A stretch of DNA of 64,000 nt from Cypionkella psychrotolerans (GTDB lineage: Bacteria > Pseudomonadota > Alphaproteobacteria > Rhodobacterales > Rhodobacteraceae). Location: positions 1 to 64,000 of the forward strand of contig NZ_LGIC01000069.1 of the NCBI RefSeq assembly GCF_001294535.1, given 5' to 3'. The notes beneath the pieces were generated by a model that did no database searches, was not told where the DNA came from, and worked only from the letters and a program-made list of their open reading frames with translations. Within the stretch, counting starts at the first letter, position 1. Every line of letters begins with the position of its first letter. A program made the translations under genes and the position numbers. Positions 35,294 through 44,897 of the stretch are shown here, one piece after another.

Positions 35294-35307
35294 TTGATCG
35301 AGGTCAA
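35294..35307. promoter_or_regulatory. FNR/FnrL-type box upstream of ATP-grasp copy 1
   Basis: TTGATCGAGGTCAA fits TTGAT-N4-RTCAA with one departure from perfect symmetry. It is centred about 106 bases before the ATG at 35194 and reads almost identically to the box at 48100-48113. On the other side lies only a copB relic. Confidence 0.72.
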
Positions 35308-35399
35308 CGTGGTTGGCTCGCAAGCGCTAGGCTATGTTCATCTGCCGCCATCGGCGCGATGACACTTGCTCGACAAGGAACAGAAGAACGGCCCGTCGG

Positions 35400-35760
35400 G
35401 CAATTGCCGGCGTGCGGCGGTCGAGATAACGGCCGCGCCCTTCAGCGCCACAGTGACTTACGACCATGATCGGTGCTCAAACATCTTTGCTTGCCCGACC
35501 ACTTGGGGGTGCCCCCTGACGCTCCAAAGGTCCACTCGCCAGCGGTGGCTGCGAGACGCCCCATTTGGACCATGCCGGAATTGACGGCCGCAACGATGGC
35601 GGCGACTGAAAGAGCCCGGCCGACAAAAAGGGCGCATGGCCAAGGACGCGTTGGCCCATGAGATGGGCCACGCGTCCGGCATGGATACGCAGGCTATGGT
35701 CCGCGACATGCGCAGCCGGTCATTTATCTGCCCGTTTTTCACAGTCTGCGTAGGATGGGC
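35400..35760 (+). pseudogene. Relic of the CopB-type ATPase N-terminus
   Basis: HEMGHASGMDTQAMVRDMRS at 35660-35725 mirrors [20 protein letters not shown] in the intact ATPase at 50129. A weaker match (VEITAAPFSATVTYD against [15 protein letters not shown]) lies near 35420-35465. The first membrane helix fails after FFTV. No catalytic domain remains. The rest of the 35195-35812 interval holds the FNR box and nothing else I recognise. Confidence 0.75.
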
Positions 35761-35812
35761 TGAACAGGAATTAGCGCGCGACGAAAGCGTTCATGCCGAA
35801 CCCGCCAGCCCT

Positions 35813-36742
35813 TCATCCGCCCAGGACGGCAAGCACGACCCCGATTATCGTCAGGACCATCCCTGCCATCGCAAGCGGGGTGAGGCTCTCGCCCAGAAAG
35901 GCGACGCTGATCGCGACTCCCAGAAGCGGTACGAGGAAGTTGAAGGCGTTCGCGGTGTTCAGCGGACAGTCATTGAAAACAGCTATCCACAGCGTGAATG
36001 TCACTGCCGTCCCTCCAATCCCCAAGACGATCACCAGCGCAAGAAATCGGGGCTCCAGCACCACTGAAGTGAACGGTTCGGACACGAAGGCAAGAATGGC
36101 GAGAGGCACCGAGCCAAGCAGAAGTTGAACCGCTGCCGCAGCGATCGGGTCGACATCCGAAGCAAATCGCTTCGTCAGGGCGTTGCCGAAAGCGCTTCCC
36201 CCAGTCGCCGAGACAATCGGCGCAATTCCCGCGACCGCCGTGGTCCCCCCAGCCGAAATGTCCTGAAGCGTCATCGCAGTTAGTCCGGCAAGGGCTACGG
36301 ACATCCCGATAGCCTGCCATTTTCCAATGGGCTGGCCGAACATCACCAACGCCAGAAGGCCCGCGACGATGGGTTGCGTTCCCGCAACCACGGCGGCAAT
36401 GCCCGGCGCGATCAGGCCACCCGCACCAAACACGCTCGCGAAGCCCATGGTCGTAGCGGAAAAGCCCGACCCCCCAGCCAGCAACCAGAGCCGTCTTGTT
36501 TGGGGAAACGGGCGGCGCAGCACCAAAGCCAGCATCAGCAGCGAAAGCCCGGCAACGCCCGCACGGAGCGCGGCAAACTGGAACGGAGGTGCGCGGGCAA
36601 GTCCAACCGACAGAAGCGGGTAGCAAAGCGCAGTTAGCGTCGCGACCGCGAGCAGGCTGGCGACCGTTCCGCGACCAAGCGGTTTGGAATAGTCACCCGG
36701 CAATGGTGATTGCCGGTGCAACGGTCGCGTATTCCAATGCAT
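35813..36742 (-). CDS. EamA/DMT-family transporter
   Basis: 309 residues with ten predicted helices in two EamA repeats (FAALRAGVAGLSLLML; AANAFNFLVPLLGVAISV-type ends). The family exports small metabolites, often nucleosides, amino acids or sugars. The ATG at 36742 follows GGGGAAA and overlaps the phosphorylase gene by 50 bases, so it is translated from the same message. A nucleoside or base substrate would suit its neighbours, but this is only a guess. Confidence 0.88.
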   Translation of the reverse strand: MHWNTRPLHRQSPLPGDYSKPLGRGTVASLLAVATLTALCYPLLSVGLARAPPFQFAALRAGVAGLSLLMLALVLRRPFPQTRRLWLLAGGSGFSATTMGFASVFGAGGLIAPGIAAVVAGTQPIVAGLLALVMFGQPIGKWQAIGMSVALAGLTAMTLQDISAGGTTAVAGIAPIVSATGGSAFGNALTKRFASDVDPIAAAAVQLLLGSVPLAILAFVSEPFTSVVLEPRFLALVIVLGIGGTAVTFTLWIAVFNDCPLNTANAFNFLVPLLGVAISVAFLGESLTPLAMAGMVLTIIGVVLAVLGG

Positions 36743-38216
36743 AGGCAATTTCCCCGGCGCTCCCCGCGTGAAGGCGAAACAGCGGTTGTCCCTTCACGAC
36801 TGTGTCGCCGACCCGGACCGCAAGGGTAAGCCCTGCGGCGAGATTGCCGGGCGCCCCTGCCAGCTTCGCCAGCCGCGCCAGTTTCCGGTTATCGATGGCA
36901 GCAACGCTGCCGGCAGCGGTGGACACCACTTCATGGCTCTGCACCGCTTCAGGCGGATCGCGCAGGCCACCCTGCGCCTCGCAGATGGCGGCGAATTTCG
37001 CCCAAGCGCGACCGTCTGAAAGCACAGCCCGCGCGAGGTCGGAACCGGTGCCGGGCGCGGCCACCCCGCCAGTTTCCAGCAACGTCGCCGCAAGGGCAAG
37101 TGCGCGTTCGGCAAGGTCCTGTGGTGCCCCGAAATCGCGTCTCAGGACCGAAAGGACATCACGTGCCTCTGGTGCCGGGCCAATGCCGCGGCCAACCGGT
37201 TGGCTGCCATCGGTCAGCAGGCAGGCAACGTCGAGGTCCAGCGCGGTGCCAACCATTAAAAGCCGCCCAGCAAGTGCCCGAGCGGACTCAGCGGTCCTCA
37301 TCTTGGCAGTGGGGCCGACCGGGATGTCGATCACGACATGGGTAGATCCGGCGGCAACCTTCTTCGACAGAACAGATGCAATGAGCTGGCTTTCAGCATC
37401 GATGTCGATCTCGCGTTCGATCCGCACGAACGCATCATCCGTCGGGCTGAGCCGGACCGCGCCACCCCAGACGACGCAGCCGCCCTCTGCCTCGACCACG
37501 CGGCGAATCGCGGGCAGGTCCAGATCGACGGGCGCCAGCGTTTCCATCATATCTGCAGTCCCTGCGGGCGAAGTAATGGCACGCGATGACGTCTTCGGGA
37601 TCACAAGGCCACATGCCGCAACGATAGCTACGACGATCGGCGTCGTCCGGTTGTCGGGAAGCCCACCGACACAGTGCTTGTCCATCACGCGCGGGACATC
37701 CCATTTCAGGCGTTCTCCGACCGCGACCATCGCGCGGGTCAACGCGATTGTCTCTGAATCATCGAGCGGCAGCGCGGCACTTGCTGACAGGAATGCCGAG
37801 ATCTGAATATCGCTGAGACGACCGGCCTGGACATCCCGCAGGATGGACACAAAGTCAGTCTCCTCGAGATGGCCACCGTAAAGCTTGCGGCGCACCAGAG
37901 ACATCGAGCCCGCTGCAGATGCGGGCAGAACTATGGCCTCGGCCCCCTCTGTGGCACCGAGGCGCGCCCATGCGTCTTCGGACAGTGCGATTTCGTGCAA
38001 GTTCAGCACCGTTCCATCTACGGGCAGAAGCCGGGCAGTAACGCGACGCCCACCGGATTCGATTTCAACACGCGCACGGGCGTGCAGCCCTTCGGACCGG
38101 CAGACTTGGCAATCGGATCGCATCATGGCAATAGCTTCACCCTGGCTGTGCAGGCCAATCCGCAAAAGCCGCATCGGCGTTGGTGCCTCGTAGACGTCGC
38201 CATTCCTTTCGCTCAC
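36693..38216 (-). CDS. AMP/thymidine phosphorylase (archaeal AMP phosphorylase family)
   Basis: 507 residues. An N-terminal domain of about 85 residues precedes the phosphorylase core with DKHCVGGLPDNRTTPIVV, KTSSRAITSPAGTAD and GTALDLDVACLLTDGSQPVG. The extra domain and these motifs place it with archaeal-type AMP phosphorylase (AMP + Pi to adenine + ribose 1,5-bisphosphate) rather than classical DeoA. The GTG at 38216 overlaps the RNase stop (GTGA) and has GGAG eight bases upstream. With PRPP synthetase two genes away it suggests nucleotide salvage into pentose bisphosphates. Confidence 0.87.
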   Translation of the reverse strand: MSERNGDVYEAPTPMRLLRIGLHSQGEAIAMMRSDCQVCRSEGLHARARVEIESGGRRVTARLLPVDGTVLNLHEIALSEDAWARLGATEGAEAIVLPASAAGSMSLVRRKLYGGHLEETDFVSILRDVQAGRLSDIQISAFLSASAALPLDDSETIALTRAMVAVGERLKWDVPRVMDKHCVGGLPDNRTTPIVVAIVAACGLVIPKTSSRAITSPAGTADMMETLAPVDLDLPAIRRVVEAEGGCVVWGGAVRLSPTDDAFVRIEREIDIDAESQLIASVLSKKVAAGSTHVVIDIPVGPTAKMRTAESARALAGRLLMVGTALDLDVACLLTDGSQPVGRGIGPAPEARDVLSVLRRDFGAPQDLAERALALAATLLETGGVAAPGTGSDLARAVLSDGRAWAKFAAICEAQGGLRDPPEAVQSHEVVSTAAGSVAAIDNRKLARLAKLAGAPGNLAAGLTLAVRVGDTVVKGQPLFRLHAGSAGEIAYALEYATVAPAITIAG

Positions 38217-39571
38217 AGTGTGAACTCCTGATCCTGCCTCGCAGCATCCGCGCGCCATCCAAGTTCGCGCTTGATCTTCACGCGCAGTGCCTCGGCTGCC
38301 TCCGGCTCGCCGTGGACGATGGTGACGTGCTTGGGAGCGGATCGGAACCCGCCCATCCAGCGGAGCAACTCACCCGCATCAGCATGGGCGGAAAGCATCG
38401 CAAGGTTCGCCACTTCGGCCCCTACCGGCACCGATTCGCCAAACATCTTCACTTCGGATGCGCCATCGACCATCGACCGCCCGCGCGTGCCAGCCGCCTG
38501 GAAACCGGAAAAGAGGATGAGGTTGCGCCGATCAGGGGCAAAGGCGCGGATGTGGTGCAGGACGCGTCCCCCGGTTGCCATGCCGCTAGCCGAAATCACG
38601 ATCTTCGGGTAGGGATTGGCGGTAATTGCCTTCGATTTCTCGACATCGCGGACATAGGTTGCGATGGCGCAGGCGTCGCGGCAGGTGTCGGCGGACATGC
38701 GGTGGTCATTGGGGTAGGTGCAAAGCAGTTCACTTGCATTGATCGCCATCGGACTGTCGAGGTAGACTGGCAAATCCCGGAACCAACCACCCTGCTTCAA
38801 TTTCCAGATGTAATAGAGCAGGCTTTGCGCCCGACCGACAGCGAAGGCCGGAATGACCACGGTGCCGCCCCGCGCGGCGGTGCGTGAAATCAAGGTCGCC
38901 AGCGCCTCGGCCGGGTCGGTCTGATCATGGATGCGGTTGCCGTAGGTTGATTCAATGACAATATGATCCGCTTCTTCCACCGGCTCCGGGTCAACCATGA
39001 CTTCGTCTCCGTAGCGGCCCAGATCGCCAGAGAACACCACCTTGCGCCCACCCCAGTCGATGCTGGCAGACGCCGCGCCCAGAATGTGACCCGCACGCCG
39101 ATACGTCAGCGCGGCGTCCCCCAGGATTGCGGTCGCTTCATGGAAATCGACGTCGACAAACGCCTCCAGCGCGCGCTCGGCGTCCTTGACGCCGTAAAGA
39201 GGCCGCGCGGGCTTGTGCTTGGTGTAGCCCCTTCGGTTGGCATATTCCGCGTCTTTTTCCTGCAGAAAGCCGCTGTCGCGCAGGATCAGCTCTGCCACGG
39301 CACGGGTTGCGGGTGTGGCGTAGATCGGGCCGCGGAATCCGTCGGCCACCAGTTTTGGAAGATAACCCGAATGGTCTAGGTGCGCATGGGTTAGCACGAC
39401 CGCACCGATCGACCGCGGTTCGACCGGAAACGGTGCCCAGTTGAGGTCGCGCAGATTCTTCAGGCCTTGAAACATGCCGCAATCCACCAGAATGCGCTGG
39501 TTGCCACGGGTCAGAAGATGGCGCGAGCCGGTGACGGTTCCGGCCGCTCCGTGCGTTGTAAGGGTCAGCAT
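38213..39571 (-). CDS. Beta-CASP metallo-beta-lactamase RNase-like protein
   Basis: 452 residues. Metallo-beta-lactamase motifs THAHLDHSG, GAASASIDWGGRKVVFSGDLG and the beta-CASP part (STYGNRIHD, SASGMATGGRVLHHI, HADAGELLRW, VHGEPEAAEAL) mark the CPSF73/Ysh1-like exonuclease group (COG1236). Such enzymes process or degrade RNA. GGAG precedes the ATG at 39571. It is coupled to the phosphorylase, as if RNA breakdown fed nucleotides directly into phosphorolysis. Confidence 0.92.
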   Translation of the reverse strand: MLTLTTHGAAGTVTGSRHLLTRGNQRILVDCGMFQGLKNLRDLNWAPFPVEPRSIGAVVLTHAHLDHSGYLPKLVADGFRGPIYATPATRAVAELILRDSGFLQEKDAEYANRRGYTKHKPARPLYGVKDAERALEAFVDVDFHEATAILGDAALTYRRAGHILGAASASIDWGGRKVVFSGDLGRYGDEVMVDPEPVEEADHIVIESTYGNRIHDQTDPAEALATLISRTAARGGTVVIPAFAVGRAQSLLYYIWKLKQGGWFRDLPVYLDSPMAINASELLCTYPNDHRMSADTCRDACAIATYVRDVEKSKAITANPYPKIVISASGMATGGRVLHHIRAFAPDRRNLILFSGFQAAGTRGRSMVDGASEVKMFGESVPVGAEVANLAMLSAHADAGELLRWMGGFRSAPKHVTIVHGEPEAAEALRVKIKRELGWRADAARQDQEFTL

Positions 39572-39608
39572 CAACGATCTCCTGTCAGAGCCGAAGTCGG
39601 CATGTGAT

Positions 39609-40502
39609 TCATCGCGAAGGCAGCTCCGCCAGTGCGTGAGCCACCAGCGGGGCAAGCGGGACCGCATTCGAGGGATGCGGCACGCTATCGCAGGACACCA
39701 CACGCGCCGAGACCGCCTGAAGCCGCGCGAAGGCGTCGCCGGCGAAAAGCGCATGGACCACGGCACAGACCGGCCGCGCCATGCCCCGCGCGGCAAGAAG
39801 GTTCGCAGCCGCGATCAAGGTGCGCCCGGACGAGGCGATATCGTCGATCAGGACCGGGGTGCAGATGGCATGTCCTGTAAGGTCGGGTAGTTCGACAGAC
39901 ACGTCGAAGTCACCGCGCCGGGTCTTTTCCATCACCGTCCAGGGCGCACTGATCCGTTCGGCAATCGCTTGGACCCATTGCGCGCTTTCGGAATCCGGGC
40001 CGATGAGAAGCGGGCGTTCCACCTCGGCCAGGATCCAGTCGGCCAGCGCCGGGGCCGCCTGCACCGCTGCGGCCGGAATGTCGTAGAGGTCAGACAGCGC
40101 AGTGCGGCGGTGCAAATGCGGATCCACCGTCACAAGCCCATCGAACAGTGACGAGACGAGCCGTGCGAACGTGTCGGACGTCACCGCTTCGCCAGGTTTA
40201 AACGCCTTGTCCTGCCGCATGTAGGCAAGATAGGGCGCAACCAAACGGACACGCGCTGCCCCCTGCGCGCGGGCCGCGTCGGCGGCAAAGGCAAGGCGGA
40301 GGAAATCCGGATCCGGTCCGGACAGCGTGGCAACCACATCGACGGCACGACTGTTCACGGACGACAACAGTCGCAGATAGGTCTCGCCGTCTGGAAAGCG
40401 GCGCGTTTCAATCGCGCCTACGTCGCCGCCCCCGGCAAAAGCAAGCTCGCGGGCGAAGTTCTCATTCCCGGGCATGGCCAAGATCATCGGAATAGGAGAC
40501 AT
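39609..40502 (-). CDS. Ribose-phosphate pyrophosphokinase-like protein
   Basis: 297 residues with FPDGETYLRL, YMRQDKAFKPGEAVTSDTFA, the DPHLHR divalent-metal region and the PRPP loop VLIDDIASSGRTL. The PRPP loop has SSGRT where TGGT-like sequences are usual, and the MRQD/KPGE form resembles archaeal enzymes. Expected reaction: ribose 5-phosphate + ATP to PRPP + AMP, or the reverse at high AMP. The ATG at 40502 has AAGG eight bases upstream. Confidence 0.85.
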   Translation of the reverse strand: MSPIPMILAMPGNENFARELAFAGGGDVGAIETRRFPDGETYLRLLSSVNSRAVDVVATLSGPDPDFLRLAFAADAARAQGAARVRLVAPYLAYMRQDKAFKPGEAVTSDTFARLVSSLFDGLVTVDPHLHRRTALSDLYDIPAAAVQAAPALADWILAEVERPLLIGPDSESAQWVQAIAERISAPWTVMEKTRRGDFDVSVELPDLTGHAICTPVLIDDIASSGRTLIAAANLLAARGMARPVCAVVHALFAGDAFARLQAVSARVVSCDSVPHPSNAVPLAPLVAHALAELPSR

Positions 40503-40551
40503 CTTTGCTGCCTTCACTGCTTATCAAGCTGGCTCAAGTCCCGCCCGGCCA

Positions 40552-40824
40552 TCACGCAAATCGCCGAAAGAAATAATTTCGGATCGGGACAAACAGTACG
40601 GCAATGTACCATCCGTAGAAAGCCGCCCAGAATAGTCCCAGAACGACACCTTTTGCCGTGAGCCAGACGAAACCCGGAAAGACTGCATCGAATACCATTC
40701 GCATTCCTTGTGTCGGCAGAACGAGCGCCGCCAGCAGGCAAAGGATGAAACTGACCGCGAAGAATACCGACAGTGTAAAGCCAAGCGGCACGATAGAAAG
40801 GGGACGAAATTCTCGATGATCCAT
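40552..40824 (-). CDS. DUF5676-like two-helix membrane protein
   Basis: 90 residues, two or three helices (TLSVFFAVSFILCLLAALVLP; VLGLFWAAFYGWYIAVLFVPI). FPGFVWLTAKGVVLGLFWAAFYGWY resembles the small DUF5676 proteins common in copper and stress islands. GGAGAA precedes the ATG. The 164 bases upstream (40825-40988) hold no gene I can support. Confidence 0.7.
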   Translation of the reverse strand: MDHREFRPLSIVPLGFTLSVFFAVSFILCLLAALVLPTQGMRMVFDAVFPGFVWLTAKGVVLGLFWAAFYGWYIAVLFVPIRNYFFRRFA

Positions 40825-40988
40825 GACAATTTCTCCAACGGTTAGGCAACACTGCCCGATATGATTAAAGACGCTCCTACGAGAAGGACATTACATCGGC
40901 GCCAGATCAGAAAATTTGGCGCGCCTGCCCAACCTCTCTTCGAAGGCGATGTCCCCAGGAATCAGCGCGAAGTGAGTTTTTTGAAACT

Positions 40989-41699
40989 TCAGGCGGCACT
41001 TCTGGCCGGGTCGTGTCCGAACAGCTCCGGGCATTCTTCGGCGCATTTGTTGGTCAGGATAATCCAAGCCAGATGCACCGTCGCCAACCCTGCGAGAAGG
41101 CAGAAGAATGAGATGTAGGCGTAGCGCAGCAATGTCACATCCAGCACCACCACTCCCACCACGGTCAGCGCGAAGTGCCTCATGTGCCGATAGTGCGACA
41201 AGGCGGGGGGTGCGATGATCAGAACGACATAAAGCGTGTAACTAACCCAGCGTGGCATAAACTGGTCAAGCAGCATCGAATTCTCGTAAGCGAGTGAGTC
41301 GCGGTTGACCGTAACCACCAGCCAGTCTGTCCCCAACCCGTGCGGGATGTAGAGCAGAAGGCCAAGCAGCAGCCCCACCCCTGTCATAGCAAGGAACCAG
41401 GGACGGCGGCGGCTCTCCGGCGGCTCCAGCACCCATACCGAGAAGGGGATCCAAAACGGCCACATGAACCAGGTGAAGAAGATAAAGCTCATCGCGCCCC
41501 ACACCATCGTGGTATGGTCGCCTCCGTTGACGCCGACCCAGACAAACCCCTCACTGAATTGCTGGATGCCCGCGAATAGTGGCATCAGACCGATGGGAAG
41601 ATAGCGCCAGTTACTGCGCACGGCTTTGACGATGATCGCGGCGCCCCCCGTTGTCAGAAGCGCGCTGGCAGTGAAGCTGACGGTGGCCGAGAGACACAT
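40989..41699 (-). CDS. DUF6629-type membrane protein
   Basis: 236 residues, about seven helices. The N-terminus MCLSATVSFTASALLTTGGA and AGIQQFSEGFVWVGV are typical of this family (first residues MCFSATASF in relatives). The C-terminus is charged. It is the last gene after arcC, 15 bases downstream, probably on the arginine operon transcript. No function is known to me. Confidence 0.8.
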   Translation of the reverse strand: MCLSATVSFTASALLTTGGAAIIVKAVRSNWRYLPIGLMPLFAGIQQFSEGFVWVGVNGGDHTTMVWGAMSFIFFTWFMWPFWIPFSVWVLEPPESRRRPWFLAMTGVGLLLGLLLYIPHGLGTDWLVVTVNRDSLAYENSMLLDQFMPRWVSYTLYVVLIIAPPALSHYRHMRHFALTVVGVVVLDVTLLRYAYISFFCLLAGLATVHLAWIILTNKCAEECPELFGHDPARSAA

Positions 41700-41714
41700 T
41701 GCGCTGTCCTTATT

Positions 41715-42623
41715 CTAGGCTGAGATGACGGTTCCGGCCACTCCGTTAAGGATGGCAGTGGCGTCTTCCATCCGGCCGATGCCCGCCAGTTGCCCACCCT
41801 TTGCGACAAAGCTCAACCCGGCGGCGACCTTCGGCCCCATGGATCCTTCCGGTAGCGCCAACTGCCCTGCCTGGGCGGCGGACAGGCGCGGAATGCGGCG
41901 GACGGCAGGCGTGTCAAACCCTTCCATCACCCCTTCCACATCCGTCAACATGAGCAGCGCGTCAGCGCCAAGGCCATGCGCAAGCAGGGCGCTGGCGTGA
42001 TCCTTATCGATCACCGCCTCGACGCCGATCACGCTGCCGTCGCCCCGCCGCACCACTGGAATTCCGCCGCCCCCGGCGCAGATCACCACCACGCCTTGCG
42101 ACAGGAGCAACTGGATCACCCGCAGGTCGGGAATCTCGACGGGCTTCGGCGAGGGCACGACGCGCCGCCAGAACGCTCCGTCTGGGGCGACGGACCAGCC
42201 ACGTTGAGCGGCAAGTGCTTTCGCCTCGGCCTCGCTGTAGACCGGGCCGACAGGCTTCGTCGGATAGGTAAATGCCGGATCGGCCGGATCGACCAGAACC
42301 TGAGTCAAAAGGGCCGCCACCGGACGGTCGTGGCCCAGTGCGTTCTCCAGCTCCTGCTCGATCAGATAGCCGATCAGGCCTTCGGTTTCCGCACCCAGCA
42401 CATCCAGCGGGTCGGGTGCTTCGGGCCGGAATGCGGCCCCCTGCAACGCCAGCAGCCCGACTTGCGGGCCGTTACCGTGCGTGACGACCACATCATGCCC
42501 CGCGCGCACCAGGGCGGCCAAAGCCACCGCCGCGCGCGCGACGTTGGCGCGTTGCACTTCGATTGTCATGGGCTCGCCCCGCCGCAGAAGGGCATTGCCG
42601 CCAAGGGCTGCGACAACCAGCAC
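41715..42623 (-). CDS. arcC: Carbamate kinase
   Basis: 302 residues: VAALGGNALLRRGEP, VVTHGNGPQVGLLALQ, VICAGGGGIPVV, DKDHASALLA and GSMGPKVAA are all carbamate-kinase signatures. It forms ATP from carbamoyl phosphate and ADP, the energy-yielding last step of the arginine deiminase pathway. The GTG at 42623 has GGAGG five bases before it (inside the arcB end), and the stop of arcB is one base upstream of the GTG, so translation is coupled. Confidence 0.95.
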   Translation of the reverse strand: MLVVAALGGNALLRRGEPMTIEVQRANVARAAVALAALVRAGHDVVVTHGNGPQVGLLALQGAAFRPEAPDPLDVLGAETEGLIGYLIEQELENALGHDRPVAALLTQVLVDPADPAFTYPTKPVGPVYSEAEAKALAAQRGWSVAPDGAFWRRVVPSPKPVEIPDLRVIQLLLSQGVVVICAGGGGIPVVRRGDGSVIGVEAVIDKDHASALLAHGLGADALLMLTDVEGVMEGFDTPAVRRIPRLSAAQAGQLALPEGSMGPKVAAGLSFVAKGGQLAGIGRMEDATAILNGVAGTVISA

Positions 42624-42624
42624 C

Positions 42625-43626
42625 TCAGCCTCCCAAAGTGGCAACAAGCACCGCCTTGATGGTGTGCATCCGGTTTTCGGCCTGATCGAATACGATCGAG
42701 GCCGGGCTTTCGAACACCTCGTCGGTGACTTCCATCTCGGAAATGCCGAACTTGGTCGCGATGTCCTTGCCGACCTGGGTGTCCGCATTGTGAAAGGCGG
42801 GCAGGCAATGCATGAACTTGGCGCGCGGATTTCCGGTCTTTTTCATCAGTTTGGCATTGACCTGGTAAGGCAGCAGCAACTTTATCCGGGCGGGCCATTT
42901 GTCTTCGGGCTCTCCCATCGAAAGCCAGACATCGGTGTAGACGAAATCGACGCCCTTGACCGCATCGCCTACATCTTCGGTGATCATGATCCTCGCGCCG
43001 GTCTCTTTGGCTATCGCCTCCGCCTCAGCCTGAATGGCTTTGGCGGGCCAGCAGGCCTTGGGCGCGCAAAGCCGCACATCCATGCCCATCTTGGCCCCGC
43101 CGATCAAGAGGCTGTCGCCCATGTTGTTTTTGGCATCGCCCAGAAACACATAAGAAATCTGTCGCAGCGGCTTATCGCTGTGCTCTTGCATGGTCAGGAA
43201 ATCGGCGAGGATCTGGGTCGGGTGGAATTCATCGGTCAAGCCGTTATAGACCGGTACGCCGGAATAGGCGGCCAGCTCCTCGACAATCGACTGGCCGAAG
43301 CCGCGGTATTCGATGGCATCATAGACTCGGCCCAGCACCCTTGCGGTATCCTTGACGCTTTCCTTGTGGCCGATATGGCTGCCCGATGGCCCCAGATAGG
43401 TCACGGTGGCCCCCTGATCATGCGCGGCCACCTCGAACCCGACGCGAGTGCGGGTGCTGTCTTTTTCAAAGATCAGCGCAATCTCCTTGCCCTTCAGACC
43501 CGGCTGTTCGGTACCCGCATACTTCGCGGCTTTGAGGTCCGCTGCGAGTTTCAGCAGAAATCCGATCTCGGCAGGTTTGAAATCGCGCAAGGTGAGGAAA
43601 CTGCGGTTCTTGAGGTTGTAGCTCAT
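42625..43626 (-). CDS. arcB: Ornithine carbamoyltransferase (catabolic)
   Basis: 333 residues with the carbamoyl-phosphate motif [26 protein letters not shown] and HCLPAFHN. The length and the SHIGHKES form fit the catabolic ArcB branch, which runs citrulline phosphorolysis towards ornithine and carbamoyl phosphate. AGGAA precedes the ATG. The neighbours arcA and arcC confirm the pathway. Confidence 0.96.
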   Translation of the reverse strand: MSYNLKNRSFLTLRDFKPAEIGFLLKLAADLKAAKYAGTEQPGLKGKEIALIFEKDSTRTRVGFEVAAHDQGATVTYLGPSGSHIGHKESVKDTARVLGRVYDAIEYRGFGQSIVEELAAYSGVPVYNGLTDEFHPTQILADFLTMQEHSDKPLRQISYVFLGDAKNNMGDSLLIGGAKMGMDVRLCAPKACWPAKAIQAEAEAIAKETGARIMITEDVGDAVKGVDFVYTDVWLSMGEPEDKWPARIKLLLPYQVNAKLMKKTGNPRAKFMHCLPAFHNADTQVGKDIATKFGISEMEVTDEVFESPASIVFDQAENRMHTIKAVLVATLGG

Positions 43627-43650
43627 GTTGCGTTCCTTCGGGATTGGGGT

Positions 43651-44880
43651 CTATTCGGCATCGCGAATGGTGGGGCAACTCATGCAATGGCTGCCACCCC
43701 GGCCCCGGCCCAGTTCGGCCCCCGGGAGTTCCAGCACCGTGATGCCGACGGCGCGCAAGGCGGCGTTGGTGTCGTCGTTGCGGTCGTAGCCGACCACCAC
43801 GCCGGGGCGTAGCGCCAGCAGGTTGTTGCCGTCGTTCCATTGTTCGCGGGCGCGTTCCGCCGGATCACCCCCACCAGTTGGCACGATGGTTAGTTTCGGC
43901 AGGCTCAGCACCTCGGCCACCACGTCGAACAGCGGGCGGGGGTCAGCGCGGAATTGCAGGGGGGCATTGCCTTCGACGGGGCGTAGATCGAAACAGGTGA
44001 TTGCATCGGCGACCTCTTTGAAGGTTGTCACCACATCGCCGCCCAGCAGTGTGAACACGGTATCCAGATGCATGGCGGACCGGCTTTTGGGAAGTTGGCA
44101 GGCGATCACCCGGTCGACCACGCCCTTGGCAAACAGCGAGGCCGCCAGAAGGCCGATGCCCTGCGGCGAGGATCTTTCGCCCATGCCGACCAGCACGGTG
44201 CGGTTGCCTACCGGCATCACGTCGCCACCCTCAACCGAGGCAAGGCCATGCTCCACTGTCGGGTCGCCCCAATGCACCGCAGCCTTGCCCGCGAATTTCG
44301 GATGAAACCGGTAGACGGCGGCGGTCAGCAGGGTTTCGGGCTTGCGCGCCGCCCAGTACATGGGGTTCAGCGTGACGCCACCGTAAACCCAGGCAGAGTT
44401 GTCGCGGGTGAAGAGGAAATTGGGCAGCGGCGGCAAAACAAACCCATGCGGCCCGAGATAGCTGCCAAAAAGGCCCGAGGGTTTAAACGGCAGATCGCCA
44501 ACCTCCAGCCCGCCAATCAGGTATTCGGCGAGCTTTGCCCCCGGTAAATCGTGCATCCATGCCAGCAGTTCACCAAGCATCCCGGTGCCGACATCATTGG
44601 GGGTGATGCGGTGATCGAGCACCCATTTGCGCGCCTGCGGAATGTCCAGCACCTCGGCAAGCAGGGTGTTCACATCCAGCACCTCGACGCCTTCGGCCCG
44701 CATCAGGGTCGAGAAAACGTCATGGTCCTTCTGCGCCTGCTTGACCCAGAATACATCGTCAAACAGCAGTGCCTGCGCGTTGGAGGGCGTGAGGCGGCGA
44801 TGCGCCAGACCGGGGCGGCAGACGATGACCTGCCGCAGTCTGCCGGTTTCGGAATGAACTCCAAGATCATGGGTCGTCAT
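43651..44880 (-). CDS. arcA: Arginine deiminase
   Basis: 409 residues. Catalytic landmarks are [15 protein letters not shown], the His in [14 protein letters not shown], and the nucleophile Cys in [13 protein letters not shown] at the C-terminus. It hydrolyses arginine to citrulline and ammonia, which also raises pH. GGAGA precedes the ATG at 44880; an in-frame start seven codons upstream lacks one. It is first of three pathway enzymes after the transporter. Confidence 0.96.
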   Translation of the reverse strand: MTTHDLGVHSETGRLRQVIVCRPGLAHRRLTPSNAQALLFDDVFWVKQAQKDHDVFSTLMRAEGVEVLDVNTLLAEVLDIPQARKWVLDHRITPNDVGTGMLGELLAWMHDLPGAKLAEYLIGGLEVGDLPFKPSGLFGSYLGPHGFVLPPLPNFLFTRDNSAWVYGGVTLNPMYWAARKPETLLTAAVYRFHPKFAGKAAVHWGDPTVEHGLASVEGGDVMPVGNRTVLVGMGERSSPQGIGLLAASLFAKGVVDRVIACQLPKSRSAMHLDTVFTLLGGDVVTTFKEVADAITCFDLRPVEGNAPLQFRADPRPLFDVVAEVLSLPKLTIVPTGGGDPAERAREQWNDGNNLLALRPGVVVGYDRNDDTNAALRAVGITVLELPGAELGRGRGGSHCMSCPTIRDAE

Positions 44881-44897
44881 GGGGAATGTCTCCAATG

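Noticed and set aside
40861-41118. 85-codon plus-strand frame in the gap before DUF5676
   Set aside because: No ribosome site, no protein pattern, and it overlaps the end of the DUF6629 gene.
41976-43812. Long plus-strand frames opposite arcC and arcB
   Set aside because: Mirror frames of high-GC genes with no start signals or recognisable motifs.
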